Shown here in pieces: positions 53,065 through 62,173 of a stretch of DNA of 64,000 nucleotides. The notes below the pieces were generated by a model. That model worked only from the letters and a program-made list of their open reading frames with translations. It had not been told where the DNA came from and made no database searches. Source of the stretch: Bradyrhizobium sp. SK17. Its GTDB lineage: Bacteria > Pseudomonadota > Alphaproteobacteria > Rhizobiales > Xanthobacteraceae. The first letter of the stretch is position 1. Every line of letters begins with the position of its first letter. The translations under genes and the position numbers were made by a program. The stretch lies in assembly GCF_002831585.1 (NCBI RefSeq), contig NZ_CP025113.1, positions 4,541,001-4,605,000 on the forward strand, read 5' to 3'.

Positions 53065-54021
53065 ATGAAACTCACCGCCCAGGCCGCAGGAACCTTTGCG
53101 ATCGCGCCGACCCCGTTCCACGACGACGGCCGCATCGACGAAGCATCGATCGACCGGCTGACCGATTTCTACGCCGAGGTCGGCTGCGACGGCGTCACGG
53201 TGCTGGGCATTCTCGGTGAGGCGCCGAAGCTCGATGCTGCCGAGGCGGAGCAGGTCGCGCTGCGCTTCGTCAAGCGGGCGAAGAAGCTGCAGGTGATCGT
53301 CGGCGTCTCGGCGCCGGGCTTCGCCACGATGCGCTCGCTGGCCAGGAAGTCGATGGATGCGGGCGCCGCCGGCGTCATGATCGCGCCGCCACCGCACCTG
53401 CGCACCGACGACCAGATCACAGGCTATTTCAAGCAGGCGCAGGAAGCTGTTGGAGACGACATTCCCTGGGTGTTGCAGGACTATCCGCTGACCTTGACCG
53501 TCCAGTTCACGCCCGCCGTGATCCGCAAGATCGTGATGGATTCGCCGTCCTGCGTGATGCTCAAGCACGAGGACTGGCCGGGCCTGGAGAAGATCTCGAC
53601 CTTGCGCAACTTCCAGAAGGACGGCTCGCTGCGGCCACTGTCGATCCTGGTCGGCAATGGCGGCCTGTTCCTCGATTTCGAGATGGAGCGCGGCGCCGAC
53701 GGCGCGATGACTGGCTATGCCTTCCCTGAGCTCCTGATCGATGTCGTCAATCTGTCGAAGGCGGGAAAACGCGATGCGGCGCACGATCTGTTCGACGCGC
53801 ATCTGCCGCTGATCCGCTATGAGCAGCAGCCCGGCGTCGGTCTCACGGTGCGCAAATACGTGCTGCAGAAGCGCGGCATCATCTCTTCCAGCGCCCAGCG
53901 CAAGCCGGGTGCCGTGATCACGCCGCAGGCGAGGGCCGAGGTCGACTATCTGCTGTCGCGCGTGGCACGCGTCGACCGCCGCGCCCATCTGCAACCGCAA
54001 TCCAGTGCAGCAGGTCAATGA
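53065..54021 (+). CDS. DapA-family (dihydrodipicolinate synthase/N-acetylneuraminate lyase) protein
   Basis: A 318-residue class I aldolase-fold protein. The N-terminal IAPTPFHDDGRID and VLGILGEAPKL correspond to the TPF and GTTGE regions, the second being altered. VLQDYPLT holds the catalytic-position Tyr and CVMLKHEDW the Schiff-base Lys. True lysine biosynthesis is unlikely given the context; a retro-aldol or hydratase step on a pathway intermediate fits better. It overlaps the NUDIX gene (ATGATG). Confidence 0.85.
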   Translation: MKLTAQAAGTFAIAPTPFHDDGRIDEASIDRLTDFYAEVGCDGVTVLGILGEAPKLDAAEAEQVALRFVKRAKKLQVIVGVSAPGFATMRSLARKSMDAGAAGVMIAPPPHLRTDDQITGYFKQAQEAVGDDIPWVLQDYPLTLTVQFTPAVIRKIVMDSPSCVMLKHEDWPGLEKISTLRNFQKDGSLRPLSILVGNGGLFLDFEMERGADGAMTGYAFPELLIDVVNLSKAGKRDAAHDLFDAHLPLIRYEQQPGVGLTVRKYVLQKRGIISSSAQRKPGAVITPQARAEVDYLLSRVARVDRRAHLQPQSSAAGQ

Positions 54022-54821
54022 TGACCGAAATCGTTGCTCCGCGCCTAGCCTCGACCGTGCTGCTGCTGCGTGATGGAACGCCGTCGCGCGAAATCGAAGT
54101 CTTCATGATGGTCCGCCATCACCAGATCGAGTTCAACTCGGGCGCGCTGGTGTTTCCCGGTGGCAGCGTCGACAAGAACGACAAGGAGATCGCCGCCAAT
54201 CCCGCGCTCTGTTCGGGCGGGGCAGGGCTCGACGGCGACGCGCTGGGTTTCCGGATCGCGGCGATCCGCGAGACGTTCGAGGAGAGCGGCATCCTGCTGG
54301 CGCGACCGGCCGGATCGAAGGATCTGGTCGAGGCGAAGCATGCGAACGAGATCGCGACCGCGCATCGTGCGGCGCTGAACGAAGGCAAGATCAGCTTCCT
54401 CAAGGTGCTGACCGACAACGGCATGGTGCTCGCGCTCGACGAGCTCGTGCCCTACGCGCACTGGATCACCCCCGAAGGCATGCCGAAGCGCTTCGACACC
54501 TGGTTCTTCCTGGCCGCCGCGCCGCCCGAACAGCTCGGTGCCCATGACGGCAAGGAATCGACCGACTCGATCTGGGTCTCGACACGCGAGGCGCTCGAGG
54601 GCGGCGAGAGCGGCCGCTTCAAGCTGCCGTTCCCGACCACGCGCAATCTGATCCGGCTCGGCAAGCAGCCGAATGTCGGAGCCGCGCTGAGCGACGCCAG
54701 GAAGATGTCGATCGTAACCGTGACCCCCGTCATGACCAAGACCGCCACCGGCCGCCAGCTCCGCATCCCCAAGGAGGCCGGCTACGACGGCGAGGTGTTC
54801 GACGTCGGCGCGATGGGGTAG
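54018..54821 (+). CDS. NUDIX hydrolase (NUDT19-like)
   Basis: A 267-residue NUDIX protein. The box is split by an insert: GALVFPGGSVDKND near the N-terminus and, about 45 residues later, RIAAIRETFEESGILLAR. This layout is that of NUDT19/RP2-type enzymes, which hydrolyse CoA and acyl-CoA in peroxisomes. A CoA-diphosphatase role would fit the acyl-CoA genes upstream. The start is either ATG 54018 (4-base overlap) or ATG 54021. It ends the operon; a repeat follows. Confidence 0.85.
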   Translation: MMTEIVAPRLASTVLLLRDGTPSREIEVFMMVRHHQIEFNSGALVFPGGSVDKNDKEIAANPALCSGGAGLDGDALGFRIAAIRETFEESGILLARPAGSKDLVEAKHANEIATAHRAALNEGKISFLKVLTDNGMVLALDELVPYAHWITPEGMPKRFDTWFFLAAAPPEQLGAHDGKESTDSIWVSTREALEGGESGRFKLPFPTTRNLIRLGKQPNVGAALSDARKMSIVTVTPVMTKTATGRQLRIPKEAGYDGEVFDVGAMG

Positions 54822-54836
54822 AGCCGTCGTTCGTCC

Positions 54837-54942
54837 CGTCATCCTGAGGTGCGCGCTCTCGCGCGCCTCGAAGGATCGACGGGCACCAGCCGGGCCATGC
54901 ATCCTTCGAGACGCTTGCTTCGTAAGCTCCTCAGGATGACGG
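54837..54942 (+). repeat. Palindromic CGTCATCCTGAGGTGC...CTCCTCAGGATGACGG repeat
   Basis: The outer arms CCGTCATCCTGAGG and CCTCAGGATGACGG are complementary. Inner arms CCTCGAAGGAT and ATCCTTCGAGACG match, and GCGCGCTCTCGCGCGC and GCTTGCTTCGTAAGC make small hairpins. It lies just after the NUDIX gene and may terminate the operon. Confidence 0.88.
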
Positions 54943-55034
54943 CTCACTCTTTTCACACTTCGGTCAGCACCGAAATATCATCGGCAACCGTGCTGTAAAT
55001 TTCGTCTCAACCATCGAGACGGAATCCTGAGCCC

Positions 55035-55943
55035 ATGACCACTACTCCGCGGCCGGCCAACATGGCCTTCGAGCTCGCCTTGCTGCTGGCGCTCGCCACC
55101 CTCTGGGGCGGCTCCTACACCTTCATCAAGCTCGGCGTCGCCACCATTCCGCCGATCACGCTGATCGCGGCGCGGACCACGATCGCGGGCCTGCTGCTCC
55201 TCGTCATCATGTGGATGCGCGGGGTGACGATGCCGACGGACAGGGCGACCTGGCGGCGTTTCATCTTCCAGGCCTGCCTCAACAGCGTGATCCCCTGGAC
55301 ACTGATCGCCTGGGGCGAGCGCTTCGTCGACGCCGGGCTGGCGACGATCCTCAATTCGGCCTCGCCGGTCTTCACCTTCCTGCTCACCGTCGCGATCACC
55401 CGCCATGAGGCCGCCAGCCCGCGGAAACTGTTCGGGGTGATGGCCGGCATGGCCGGCATCTGCCTGATCGTCGGGGTCGACGCATTCCGCGATGTCGGGC
55501 AGGGGATCCTGGCCGAGGTCGCGATCGTCGCCGCCACCATTTGCTACGCCTGCGCCGCGATCTTCAGCCGCGGCTTCAAGGGGCTCGATCCGATGGCGCC
55601 GGCGGCGGGCTCGCTGCTCGCGGGCGCCGCGATCCTGATCCCGCTCAGCCTCGCCGTCGAGCGGCCCTGGACGCTGTCGCCGTCGGCCAGCTCGCTCGCC
55701 GCCTTGCTGGCGCTTGCGGTGTTCTCGACCGCGATCGCCTTCGTGATCTACTTCCGGCTGATCCAGACCCTCGGCTCGGTCGGCACCACGGCGCAGGCCT
55801 ATCTGCGGGTGCCGATCGGGGTTGCGCTCAGCGTCGCATTCCTCGGCGAACGGCTGAGCCCGACGGCGTGGATCGGGCTCGCCTGCGTCGTGATCGGCGT
55901 CGCCGCGATGACAATTCCCATGCGCAGGGTCGCGACGGCCTGA
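55035..55943 (+). CDS. EamA/DMT-superfamily transporter
   Basis: A 302-residue inner-membrane protein with about ten hydrophobic helices in two EamA repeats. Marks are LATLWGGSYTFIKLGVATIPP in parts, NSVIPWTLIAWGERFVDAGLA in parts and, in repeat two, GSVGTTAQAYLRVPIGVALSV in parts. Substrate unknown (metabolite or amino-acid export is common). ATG 55035 with GGAATCCTGAGCCC upstream. Confidence 0.9.
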   Translation: MTTTPRPANMAFELALLLALATLWGGSYTFIKLGVATIPPITLIAARTTIAGLLLLVIMWMRGVTMPTDRATWRRFIFQACLNSVIPWTLIAWGERFVDAGLATILNSASPVFTFLLTVAITRHEAASPRKLFGVMAGMAGICLIVGVDAFRDVGQGILAEVAIVAATICYACAAIFSRGFKGLDPMAPAAGSLLAGAAILIPLSLAVERPWTLSPSASSLAALLALAVFSTAIAFVIYFRLIQTLGSVGTTAQAYLRVPIGVALSVAFLGERLSPTAWIGLACVVIGVAAMTIPMRRVATA

Positions 55944-56159
55944 GGTCATCGCCGCGATGACGATTCGGGCACGGGAGGCCGCCGCGGCCTGACGTTTTGC
56001 GAGCGGCGGCCGGCCCGCCCTGCTGGCGTGCCGGAATCGGTCGTTAACGTGGTCGGGTGACACAGGTCACATCGCCGACCCTCCAAGGCCTGTAGCATGT
56101 TTTCCCAAGGCCCGTAATTTCCCGTATATTGGGGTGCATTGGACCCCGGCCTAGATGAC

Positions 56160-58841
56160 ATGACCGCTGACTTGCCGCCGAATTCGCATCCGCCGCGTGC
56201 GTTCTCCCTCTCGATCGGCCAGCTCACGTTCGGCAGCTTCCTGCTGGTGCTGGCTGTGATCATCATCACGTCCACGGCCAGCGTCATCGCGATCCGCCAC
56301 ATCGACACCACTTTCGCCGAGTTGCAGCGGCTGCAGAGCGTCGGCGACATTGCCGAGGACATCGACCGCCGTACCAACGAGCTGCGGCTCGCGGCACGGG
56401 ACTTCGTCACCGAGCCCGGCACCCAGTCCGCCCAGGTCGCGGAGGCGGCCCAGTCGCTCAGCGAGATCCTGAAGAAGACCCGCATCGAGCTGGCGCCCGA
56501 GCAGCAGGACATGATCGACGGCGTCACCCAGCGGCTGGCGACCTATCGCAGCGGGATCGAACGCATCTCGGCGCTGCTCAGCCGCCGGGCCGAGATCGTC
56601 GCCGCGCTGCCGCCGCTGCGCGACGCCTTCGACAAGGCGGTCGCCGAGAGCAACGATACGGCGCTGGCGAGCACGCTGTCGCAGATCCAGAGCCGCATCG
56701 CCACCGCACTGCTGGCGCACAACACCTCCGCCGCCGAGCAGGCCGCGCAAAGCATGCGGGCGATGAGCATCGCCGATCCGGCGCTGCGCAGCGCCGTCGA
56801 CAATTATGCCGAGGCGATCACCGCGGTTTCGGTCCGCGAGGGCCAGATCGCGGACATCGACCGCGAGGTGCTCGGCGCCGAAGGCAGGCTGATCCAGAAG
56901 GTGACCGAGCTGCTGCGCGAGCTGTCGAGCCGCCGCGGCCATGTGCTGTCGCGCGATTTCGCCCGGACGCTTGCCGAGGCGAAATGGCAGAGCATCGTGC
57001 TCGGGACGGCGGGCGTGCTGATCGGCCTGTTCGCCTCGGTGCTGGTGGTTCGCCGCACCGTCCGACCGCTCGCCCGGATCGCGGGATCGATCCGCCGGGT
57101 CGCCGGCGGCGAGAAGAACGCCTTCATCCCCGGCGCCGATCTCGACAACGAGATCGGCGACATCGCGCGCGCCGCCGAGGTGTTCCGGCAGACCCTGGTC
57201 GACGCCGACAGCGCGCGCGAGGCCGCGCTGCGCGCGCTGGCCGAGCAGCGGCTCGCCGAGGAGAGCTATCACAAGCTGTTCGAGGCATCGGTCGAGGGCA
57301 TCTACGTCACGACCCCGGGCGGCGCGCTGCTCAACGCCAATCCGGCGCTGGCACGGATGATGGGCTATGCCACGCCGCAGGACCTGATCAAGGGCACCGA
57401 CGACATCGCCTCCACCGTCTACGTCGATCCGGCGGCGCGCGAGCAGTACCAGCAATTGATGCAGCGCGACGGCACCGTACACGACTACGAATACCAGGTG
57501 CGCTCGCGTGACGGCACCGTGCTGTGGCTGTCGGATTCCGCGACCGTCGTGCGCAACGACGAAGGCGAGGTGATCCGCTACGAGGGCACGGTACGCGACA
57601 TCACCGACCAGAAGCGGGCCGAGGACGCCATCGCCGAAGGCCGCCGCATGCTGCAAATGGTCATCGACACGGTGCCTGCCGTCATCAACGTCAAGAACAA
57701 CGAGCTGCGCTACGTGATGATGAACCGCTACATGGCGGGCATCTTCGGTGTCGATCCGCAGGACGCGATCGGCCGGACCACCGCCGAGCTGATGCAGCGC
57801 TATGGCGCCGCCAAGACCGACGAGAACGACAAGCGCGTGCTGTCGGTGCGGCGCGAGCTCGGCTTCTACGAAGAGGAATACAAGGACGCCGCCGGCAACA
57901 TGCGGCAATGGCTGGTCAACAAGCTGCCGATCCTGGACCAGCAGGGCGAGATCGAGAACATCGTCACGGTCGCGCTCGATATCGGCGAGCGCAAGCGTTC
58001 CGAGCAGGAGATGCGCAAGGCCAAGGATTCCGCCGAGGCCGCGCTGCGCAACCTGCGCGAGACGCAGAACTCGCTGATCGAGGCCGAGAAGCTCGCCGCG
58101 CTCGGTCGTCTGGTCGCCGGCGTCGCCCATGAGGTCAACAATCCGGTCGGCATCAGCCTGACGGTGGCCTCGGCGCTGGAGCGCAAGACTGCGATCTTCG
58201 CGGCCCAGGTCGAGCGCGGCGACCTGCGCCGCTCGAGCCTCAACGATTTCCTCAACACCGCGCGGGATGCGTCGTCGCAACTCGTCGCCAATCTCAACCG
58301 CGCCGCCGAGCTGATCCAGTCGTTCAAGCAGGTCGCGGCCGACCGCAACTATTCGGACCAGCGCACCTTCGATCTCGGCGATCTCACCGAGCAGGTGGTG
58401 ATGAGCCTGCGGCCTGGTCTGCGCAAGCACAATCTGACGCTCAACGTCGATTGCGAGCCGAACTTGATGATGAACTCCTACCCCGGACCGTATGGCCAGG
58501 TGCTGACCAATTTGTTCCTCAATGCGGTGGCGCATGCGTTCCCGGACGGCAAGCCCGGCGAGGTCGAGATCAAGGTTCACGCCGCCGGCGGCGACAATGT
58601 CGAGGTGATCTTCGCCGACAATGGCTGCGGCATGAGCCTCGACGTGCGGCGCCGCGCCTTCGATCCGTTCTTCACGACGCGACGCGATCAGGGTGGTACC
58701 GGGCTCGGCCTGCACATCGTCTACAGCATCGTCACGACGCGGCTGGGCGGCCGGCTCTCGCTCGATTCCGCGCCCGGCAACGGCACGCGCATCCAGATCA
58801 TCCTGCCGCGCGTCGCGCCACTCGAGCAAGCCGCGGAGTAG
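56160..58841 (+). CDS. Hybrid-free sensor histidine kinase with HAMP and two PAS domains
   Basis: An 893-residue membrane kinase. Order: first membrane helix (about 25-45), a long helical periplasmic sensor, second helix (about 280-300), HAMP (about 300-355), two PAS domains (about 370-485 and 495-615), then a dimerisation domain with the phosphorylatable His in AHEVNNP (about 657). The ATPase domain has LNAVAHAFP, DNGCGM, FDPFFTTRRDQGGTGLGL. A response regulator gene is not adjacent, and no receiver domain is fused. The signal is unknown. ATG 56160 is preferred to an earlier TTG at 56139. Confidence 0.92.
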   Translation: MTADLPPNSHPPRAFSLSIGQLTFGSFLLVLAVIIITSTASVIAIRHIDTTFAELQRLQSVGDIAEDIDRRTNELRLAARDFVTEPGTQSAQVAEAAQSLSEILKKTRIELAPEQQDMIDGVTQRLATYRSGIERISALLSRRAEIVAALPPLRDAFDKAVAESNDTALASTLSQIQSRIATALLAHNTSAAEQAAQSMRAMSIADPALRSAVDNYAEAITAVSVREGQIADIDREVLGAEGRLIQKVTELLRELSSRRGHVLSRDFARTLAEAKWQSIVLGTAGVLIGLFASVLVVRRTVRPLARIAGSIRRVAGGEKNAFIPGADLDNEIGDIARAAEVFRQTLVDADSAREAALRALAEQRLAEESYHKLFEASVEGIYVTTPGGALLNANPALARMMGYATPQDLIKGTDDIASTVYVDPAAREQYQQLMQRDGTVHDYEYQVRSRDGTVLWLSDSATVVRNDEGEVIRYEGTVRDITDQKRAEDAIAEGRRMLQMVIDTVPAVINVKNNELRYVMMNRYMAGIFGVDPQDAIGRTTAELMQRYGAAKTDENDKRVLSVRRELGFYEEEYKDAAGNMRQWLVNKLPILDQQGEIENIVTVALDIGERKRSEQEMRKAKDSAEAALRNLRETQNSLIEAEKLAALGRLVAGVAHEVNNPVGISLTVASALERKTAIFAAQVERGDLRRSSLNDFLNTARDASSQLVANLNRAAELIQSFKQVAADRNYSDQRTFDLGDLTEQVVMSLRPGLRKHNLTLNVDCEPNLMMNSYPGPYGQVLTNLFLNAVAHAFPDGKPGEVEIKVHAAGGDNVEVIFADNGCGMSLDVRRRAFDPFFTTRRDQGGTGLGLHIVYSIVTTRLGGRLSLDSAPGNGTRIQIILPRVAPLEQAAE

Positions 58842-59076
58842 ATTGGCCTGCTGTTCCGGACCGCAGGATGCAAAGCAGCAGCGGCTTGAGTTGCGTGCGT
58901 ATCCGCCGGGCAAGCGAGCGGAAACGCGGCGCCATCCACACTGGCGTACCGCAGTGCGGTTGACAGCATCGTCCTGAAATGTTCGCTGGGGTCGGTCTTG
59001 CGCCGACAGGACGGCTGCGGTCGGTGGCTGCGGAAGGCGTCGAGTTGATTTCAACCGCGGGAACGGAAGACTCTCG

Positions 59077-60342
59077 ATGACGTCACGCTGGATCTGGCTC
59101 TCTTCGCAAATCATCCATCGGATCTGGTTTCGAGCGTCTCTTTTCTCCCTCCTGGCGATTGCCACGGCTTTGGTCGCCATTTTTGTCAGACCCTATATTC
59201 CGAGCAACTGGACCACGAGCATAGGCGCGGACGCCGTCGACAATGTCCTGAGCATCATCGCGTCCAGCATGCTGACGGTTACCACGTTCTCGTTGAGCAC
59301 AATGGTCTCGGCCTATTCCGCCGCGACCAGTAGCGTGACGCCGCGCGCGACACGGCTTATCATGCAGGACAGCACGACCCAGAATGTGCTGGCGACTTTT
59401 GTCGGCTCGTTTCTGTTCAGTCTTGTCGGGATCATCGCGCTCAGCACCGGCGCCTACGGAGAAAGCGGTCGCGTCGTTCTCTTCGTGGTGACGATTGCGG
59501 TGATCGTCTTGATCATCGTAACTTTGTTGCGATGGATCGATCATCTTTCGAGCCTGGGGCGCGTGACTGAAACGACAGCGCGCGTCGAAGTCGTGACGAT
59601 CGAGGCGATGCGATCGCGGCGTAAGCGCCCCTTTCTCGGTTGCCGGCCGCTGAACGACGCGAGCTTCGACGTTCCAGCGACGGCGCGTCCGATCTTTCCG
59701 TCCGCAATTGGGTACGTTCAGCATCTCGACACCGGCGGACTCTCGGCGATAGCAACGGCCGGCGGCGGTCAAATATTCGTTCGCACAATCCCGGGACAAC
59801 TGACGGGGACCAATGAACCCGTCGCCTGGAGCGTCGGCTTGCGGGATCACGATCTCGATCAGGATGCGATCAGGAGTTGCTTCTCGATTGGCGAGACACG
59901 CTCGTTCGATCAGGATCCTCGCTTTGGCGCTTGCGTTCTCGCCGAGATCGCATCACGCGCGCTTTCTCCAGCGGTCAACGATCCCGGCACTGCGATCGAC
60001 GTGATCACGCGAGCCATACGCGTTCTGTCGGTCTGGGCGGAGCCCGTCGACCCTCTCGAGGCCGAAATTCTCTATCCCAACGTTCATGTTCCGCCGATCG
60101 ATCTCGCAGGTCTGTTCGATGATCTCTTTGTGCCGATCGCACGCGATGGCGCCGGTATCATCGAGGTCGGATTGCAGTTGCAAAAGGCGCTGCGGGTACT
60201 GTCGCTATACGACGACGACCGCTTCTGGCAGAATGCGAGGCGGCATTCAGTCGAGGCGCTCGGTCGTGCGGAGCTTCAGCTCGCGTTCGCGGGTGACAAG
60301 GAGCGCATAAGGCGTGCTTCGGAAGCGGTCGGACGCACGTGA
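59077..60342 (+). CDS. DUF2254 family membrane protein
   Basis: A 421-residue protein. Four hydrophobic segments in the first 160 residues (including SLLAIATALVAIFV and LFVVTIAVIVLIIVTLL) are followed by a cytoplasmic domain of about 260 residues with RALSPAVNDPGTAIDVI, the family hallmark. DUF2254 proteins are of unknown function. Base and codon use looks less GC-biased than in neighbouring genes, by eye. It stands alone between the kinase and the convergent GrlR-like gene. Confidence 0.88.
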   Translation: MTSRWIWLSSQIIHRIWFRASLFSLLAIATALVAIFVRPYIPSNWTTSIGADAVDNVLSIIASSMLTVTTFSLSTMVSAYSAATSSVTPRATRLIMQDSTTQNVLATFVGSFLFSLVGIIALSTGAYGESGRVVLFVVTIAVIVLIIVTLLRWIDHLSSLGRVTETTARVEVVTIEAMRSRRKRPFLGCRPLNDASFDVPATARPIFPSAIGYVQHLDTGGLSAIATAGGGQIFVRTIPGQLTGTNEPVAWSVGLRDHDLDQDAIRSCFSIGETRSFDQDPRFGACVLAEIASRALSPAVNDPGTAIDVITRAIRVLSVWAEPVDPLEAEILYPNVHVPPIDLAGLFDDLFVPIARDGAGIIEVGLQLQKALRVLSLYDDDRFWQNARRHSVEALGRAELQLAFAGDKERIRRASEAVGRT

Positions 60343-60397
60343 CGCCTGATAGCAAGCCCCGCTTGACGTTCCGAATCCGTGCCACTCGGTCGTTGCC

Positions 60398-60748
60398 TTA
60401 ATTGATATCGGCGAGCCAGTGCAGCGTCGCGCCGAAGATCAGGCTCGCCTTGCCGACCAGCGCGGTTCCGCTCATGTTGCCGCGGGTGTCGGTGAAGGTG
60501 CCGGAGACGCCGATGCCGACCGGCGCCGGCCCGCCGAACAGCGGATTGTCGGTCTCGCGCGGCGTGGTGTGGCGCTGCACCAGCACCTCGCCCTTGAAGG
60601 TATCGCCCTTCACCGTGTAGCTGCCGGTGTAATACAGATAGGCATCGCCGCCGAGAATCTGTCCGTCGCGAAACAGAATCACGCCGCTGCCCTTGCCGAC
60701 ACGCCCGTCCAGCAGGGTGACGTGGATTGAGTACAGCCCGTTCTTCAT
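60398..60748 (-). CDS. GrlR-like small regulatory-family protein
   Basis: A 116-residue protein with the beta-barrel pattern of GrlR-type proteins: MKNGLYSIHVTLLDGRVGKG, GVILFRDGQILGGDAYLYYTG in parts, and GNMSGTALVGKASL. In enteropathogenic E. coli GrlR binds and blocks the type III secretion activator GrlA. No type III secretion genes are seen here, so the role is unknown. ATG 60748 is chosen; the frame upstream to 60988 is not conserved-looking. Confidence 0.65.
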   Translation of the reverse strand: MKNGLYSIHVTLLDGRVGKGSGVILFRDGQILGGDAYLYYTGSYTVKGDTFKGEVLVQRHTTPRETDNPLFGGPAPVGIGVSGTFTDTRGNMSGTALVGKASLIFGATLHWLADIN

Positions 60749-60986
60749 AACGTCCCATGGACCGGCTGCCGCGCCCGCAGCAATCCGGATTGGTTTTTTA
60801 TGCCAAAGCGAGCAACCTCGTGCAATGCGGCAGGTTGATTCCGGGGTGTCCGGAGAGGCCGTGAACCCTCGGTTCCTGCCAGGCGGTGTGACGGCGCGAT
60901 GACAGCGGACCGTGCGCGCGAATCGAACTGGCCCGCGAAATGCATAGCTCTGGTTGCACTGGCCGGTGAGTGCTGGAGCAACACAC

Positions 60987-61427
60987 ATGACAGACAGGTT
61001 GGAAGCTGGCGGCCGCTTGGCAGGCCGGAATGACGATCCCGGAACCCTGGTTGGCCGTCGCCGCGGCCGGACGAGCGTGTTTCTGTCGCTTGGTCTGGTC
61101 GCCCTCGTATCGGTCGCAGCTGTGCAGCTTGCGCAGGCGCGCGATCCTGACGGCCGCTACGCCAATTCGCCGCTTAAGGAATGGTTCGACAGCCTGCGCA
61201 GCGGCAAGGGACCCTGTTGCTCGGACGCCGACGGCAGCGCCGTCAGCGATGTCGATTGGGAATCGAAGGACGGCCACTATCGTGTGCGTCTCGACGGTGC
61301 GTGGATCGACGTCCCCGACGAGGCCGTGGTGACCGAGCCCAACCGGGCCGGCCGGGCCATGGTTTGGCCGATCAAGAGCTACATGGGCGTGACGATCCGC
61401 TGCTTCATGCCGGGCAGCATGACGTAG
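60987..61427 (+). CDS. Exported hypothetical protein with Cys pair
   Basis: A 146-residue protein of unknown family. The N-terminal 28 residues are charged, then a signal-anchor-like helix (TSVFLSLGLVALVSVAAVQLAQA in parts) leads to a small domain: NSPLKEWFDSLRSGKGPCCSD, WESKDGHYRVRLDGAWIDVP in parts, and IRCFMPGS. Three cysteines occur in the exported part. ATG 60987 is taken; the first upstream start is 60954. Confidence 0.7.
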   Translation: MTDRLEAGGRLAGRNDDPGTLVGRRRGRTSVFLSLGLVALVSVAAVQLAQARDPDGRYANSPLKEWFDSLRSGKGPCCSDADGSAVSDVDWESKDGHYRVRLDGAWIDVPDEAVVTEPNRAGRAMVWPIKSYMGVTIRCFMPGSMT

Positions 61428-61440
61428 CGCGGCGCGCCAC

Positions 61441-61824
61441 TCACGCGTATTTCTTGTCGCGCTCGAGCAGCTCGATCGAGATGCCCTGCGGGCCGCGGAT
61501 GAAGCAGATCCGCACGCCGGGACGGATTGTGGTCGGCTCCTTGGTGAACTCGACGCCTTTGGCTTTGATCTCGGCCGCGACGGCGTCGATGTCCTTCACC
61601 GCCAGTCCGAAATGATCGAGCCCCTGATAAGGCGTCACCGGCGGGGCATTGACGCCGTCGCCTTGTGCCACCTCCGCGATGAACACCCTGGCGCCGCCGA
61701 GCTGAACGTCGATGCGGCCGGGGCCGCGAATGATCTCGCCGCCGAGAATATCGCGCAGCCAAGTCGCGGTGGCCTCGGGATCGGGACTGCGCAGATGGAC
61801 GTGGTCCCAGGTGACGACAGGCAT
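61441..61824 (-). CDS. VOC-family (glyoxalase/dioxygenase superfamily) protein
   Basis: A 127-residue protein of the vicinal-oxygen-chelate fold. Two beta-alpha-beta-beta-beta modules show VVTWDHVHLRSPDPEATATW in parts, then GLDHFGLAVKDIDAVAAEI and GPQGISIELLER, with candidate metal ligands His and Glu. The reaction is not predictable. ATG 61824 starts a normal-length protein, with AAGGAGTTCGCA upstream; the frame runs on to 62118 without family features. Confidence 0.88.
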   Translation of the reverse strand: MPVVTWDHVHLRSPDPEATATWLRDILGGEIIRGPGRIDVQLGGARVFIAEVAQGDGVNAPPVTPYQGLDHFGLAVKDIDAVAAEIKAKGVEFTKEPTTIRPGVRICFIRGPQGISIELLERDKKYA

Positions 61825-61892
61825 TGCGAACTCCTTGTCATTCTCGTGCCGCTCGGCTGCGTGGCACTCGCGCTCGAGCGGTGCAAATCTAG

Positions 61893-61939
61893 GACATGAT
61901 CCGGAAAAGTGCGAAGCGGATTTCCGAGAGCACCATGTC
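61893..61939 (+). repeat. Short palindrome GACATGATCCGGAAA...TTTCCG...CATGTC
   Basis: A 47-bp imperfect palindrome: GACATG and CATGTC as the outer arms, CCGGAAA and TTTCCG as the inner ones, separated by GTGCGAAGCGGA. It is a member of a well-known alphaproteobacterial intergenic repeat family. It lies in the 349-bp gap 61825-62173, which otherwise shows no gene. Confidence 0.8.
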
Positions 61940-62173
61940 TGAATATGCCTGAACAGGGGTCCAAGGCGCGATGGCGATTCACCCTGATCGCATCGCTTTG
62001 GCGAGTGATCGACTGGGATGCCAGCCCAAGACGTGCCCGCAAGATCGTCGTCCCGAACCGAAACCATTCCGGCGGTGGGCGGTTGTTCTCGCGTGGCCGT
62101 AGGGCCTGCGGTCATCATGAAGGCTGCAAGGTGCGTGGTGGCGTGATTGGGCTGCCAGGGTGAGGGCGCGACG

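Noticed and set aside
56151..59180. A 1009-residue open frame opposite the sensor histidine kinase
   Set aside because: Antisense shadow of a GC-rich gene; composition is artefactual and the plus-strand kinase motifs are unambiguous.
8111..61940. The intergenic palindromes as CRISPR arrays
   Set aside because: They are nested inverted repeats, not regularly spaced direct repeats with unique spacers, and no cas genes are present.
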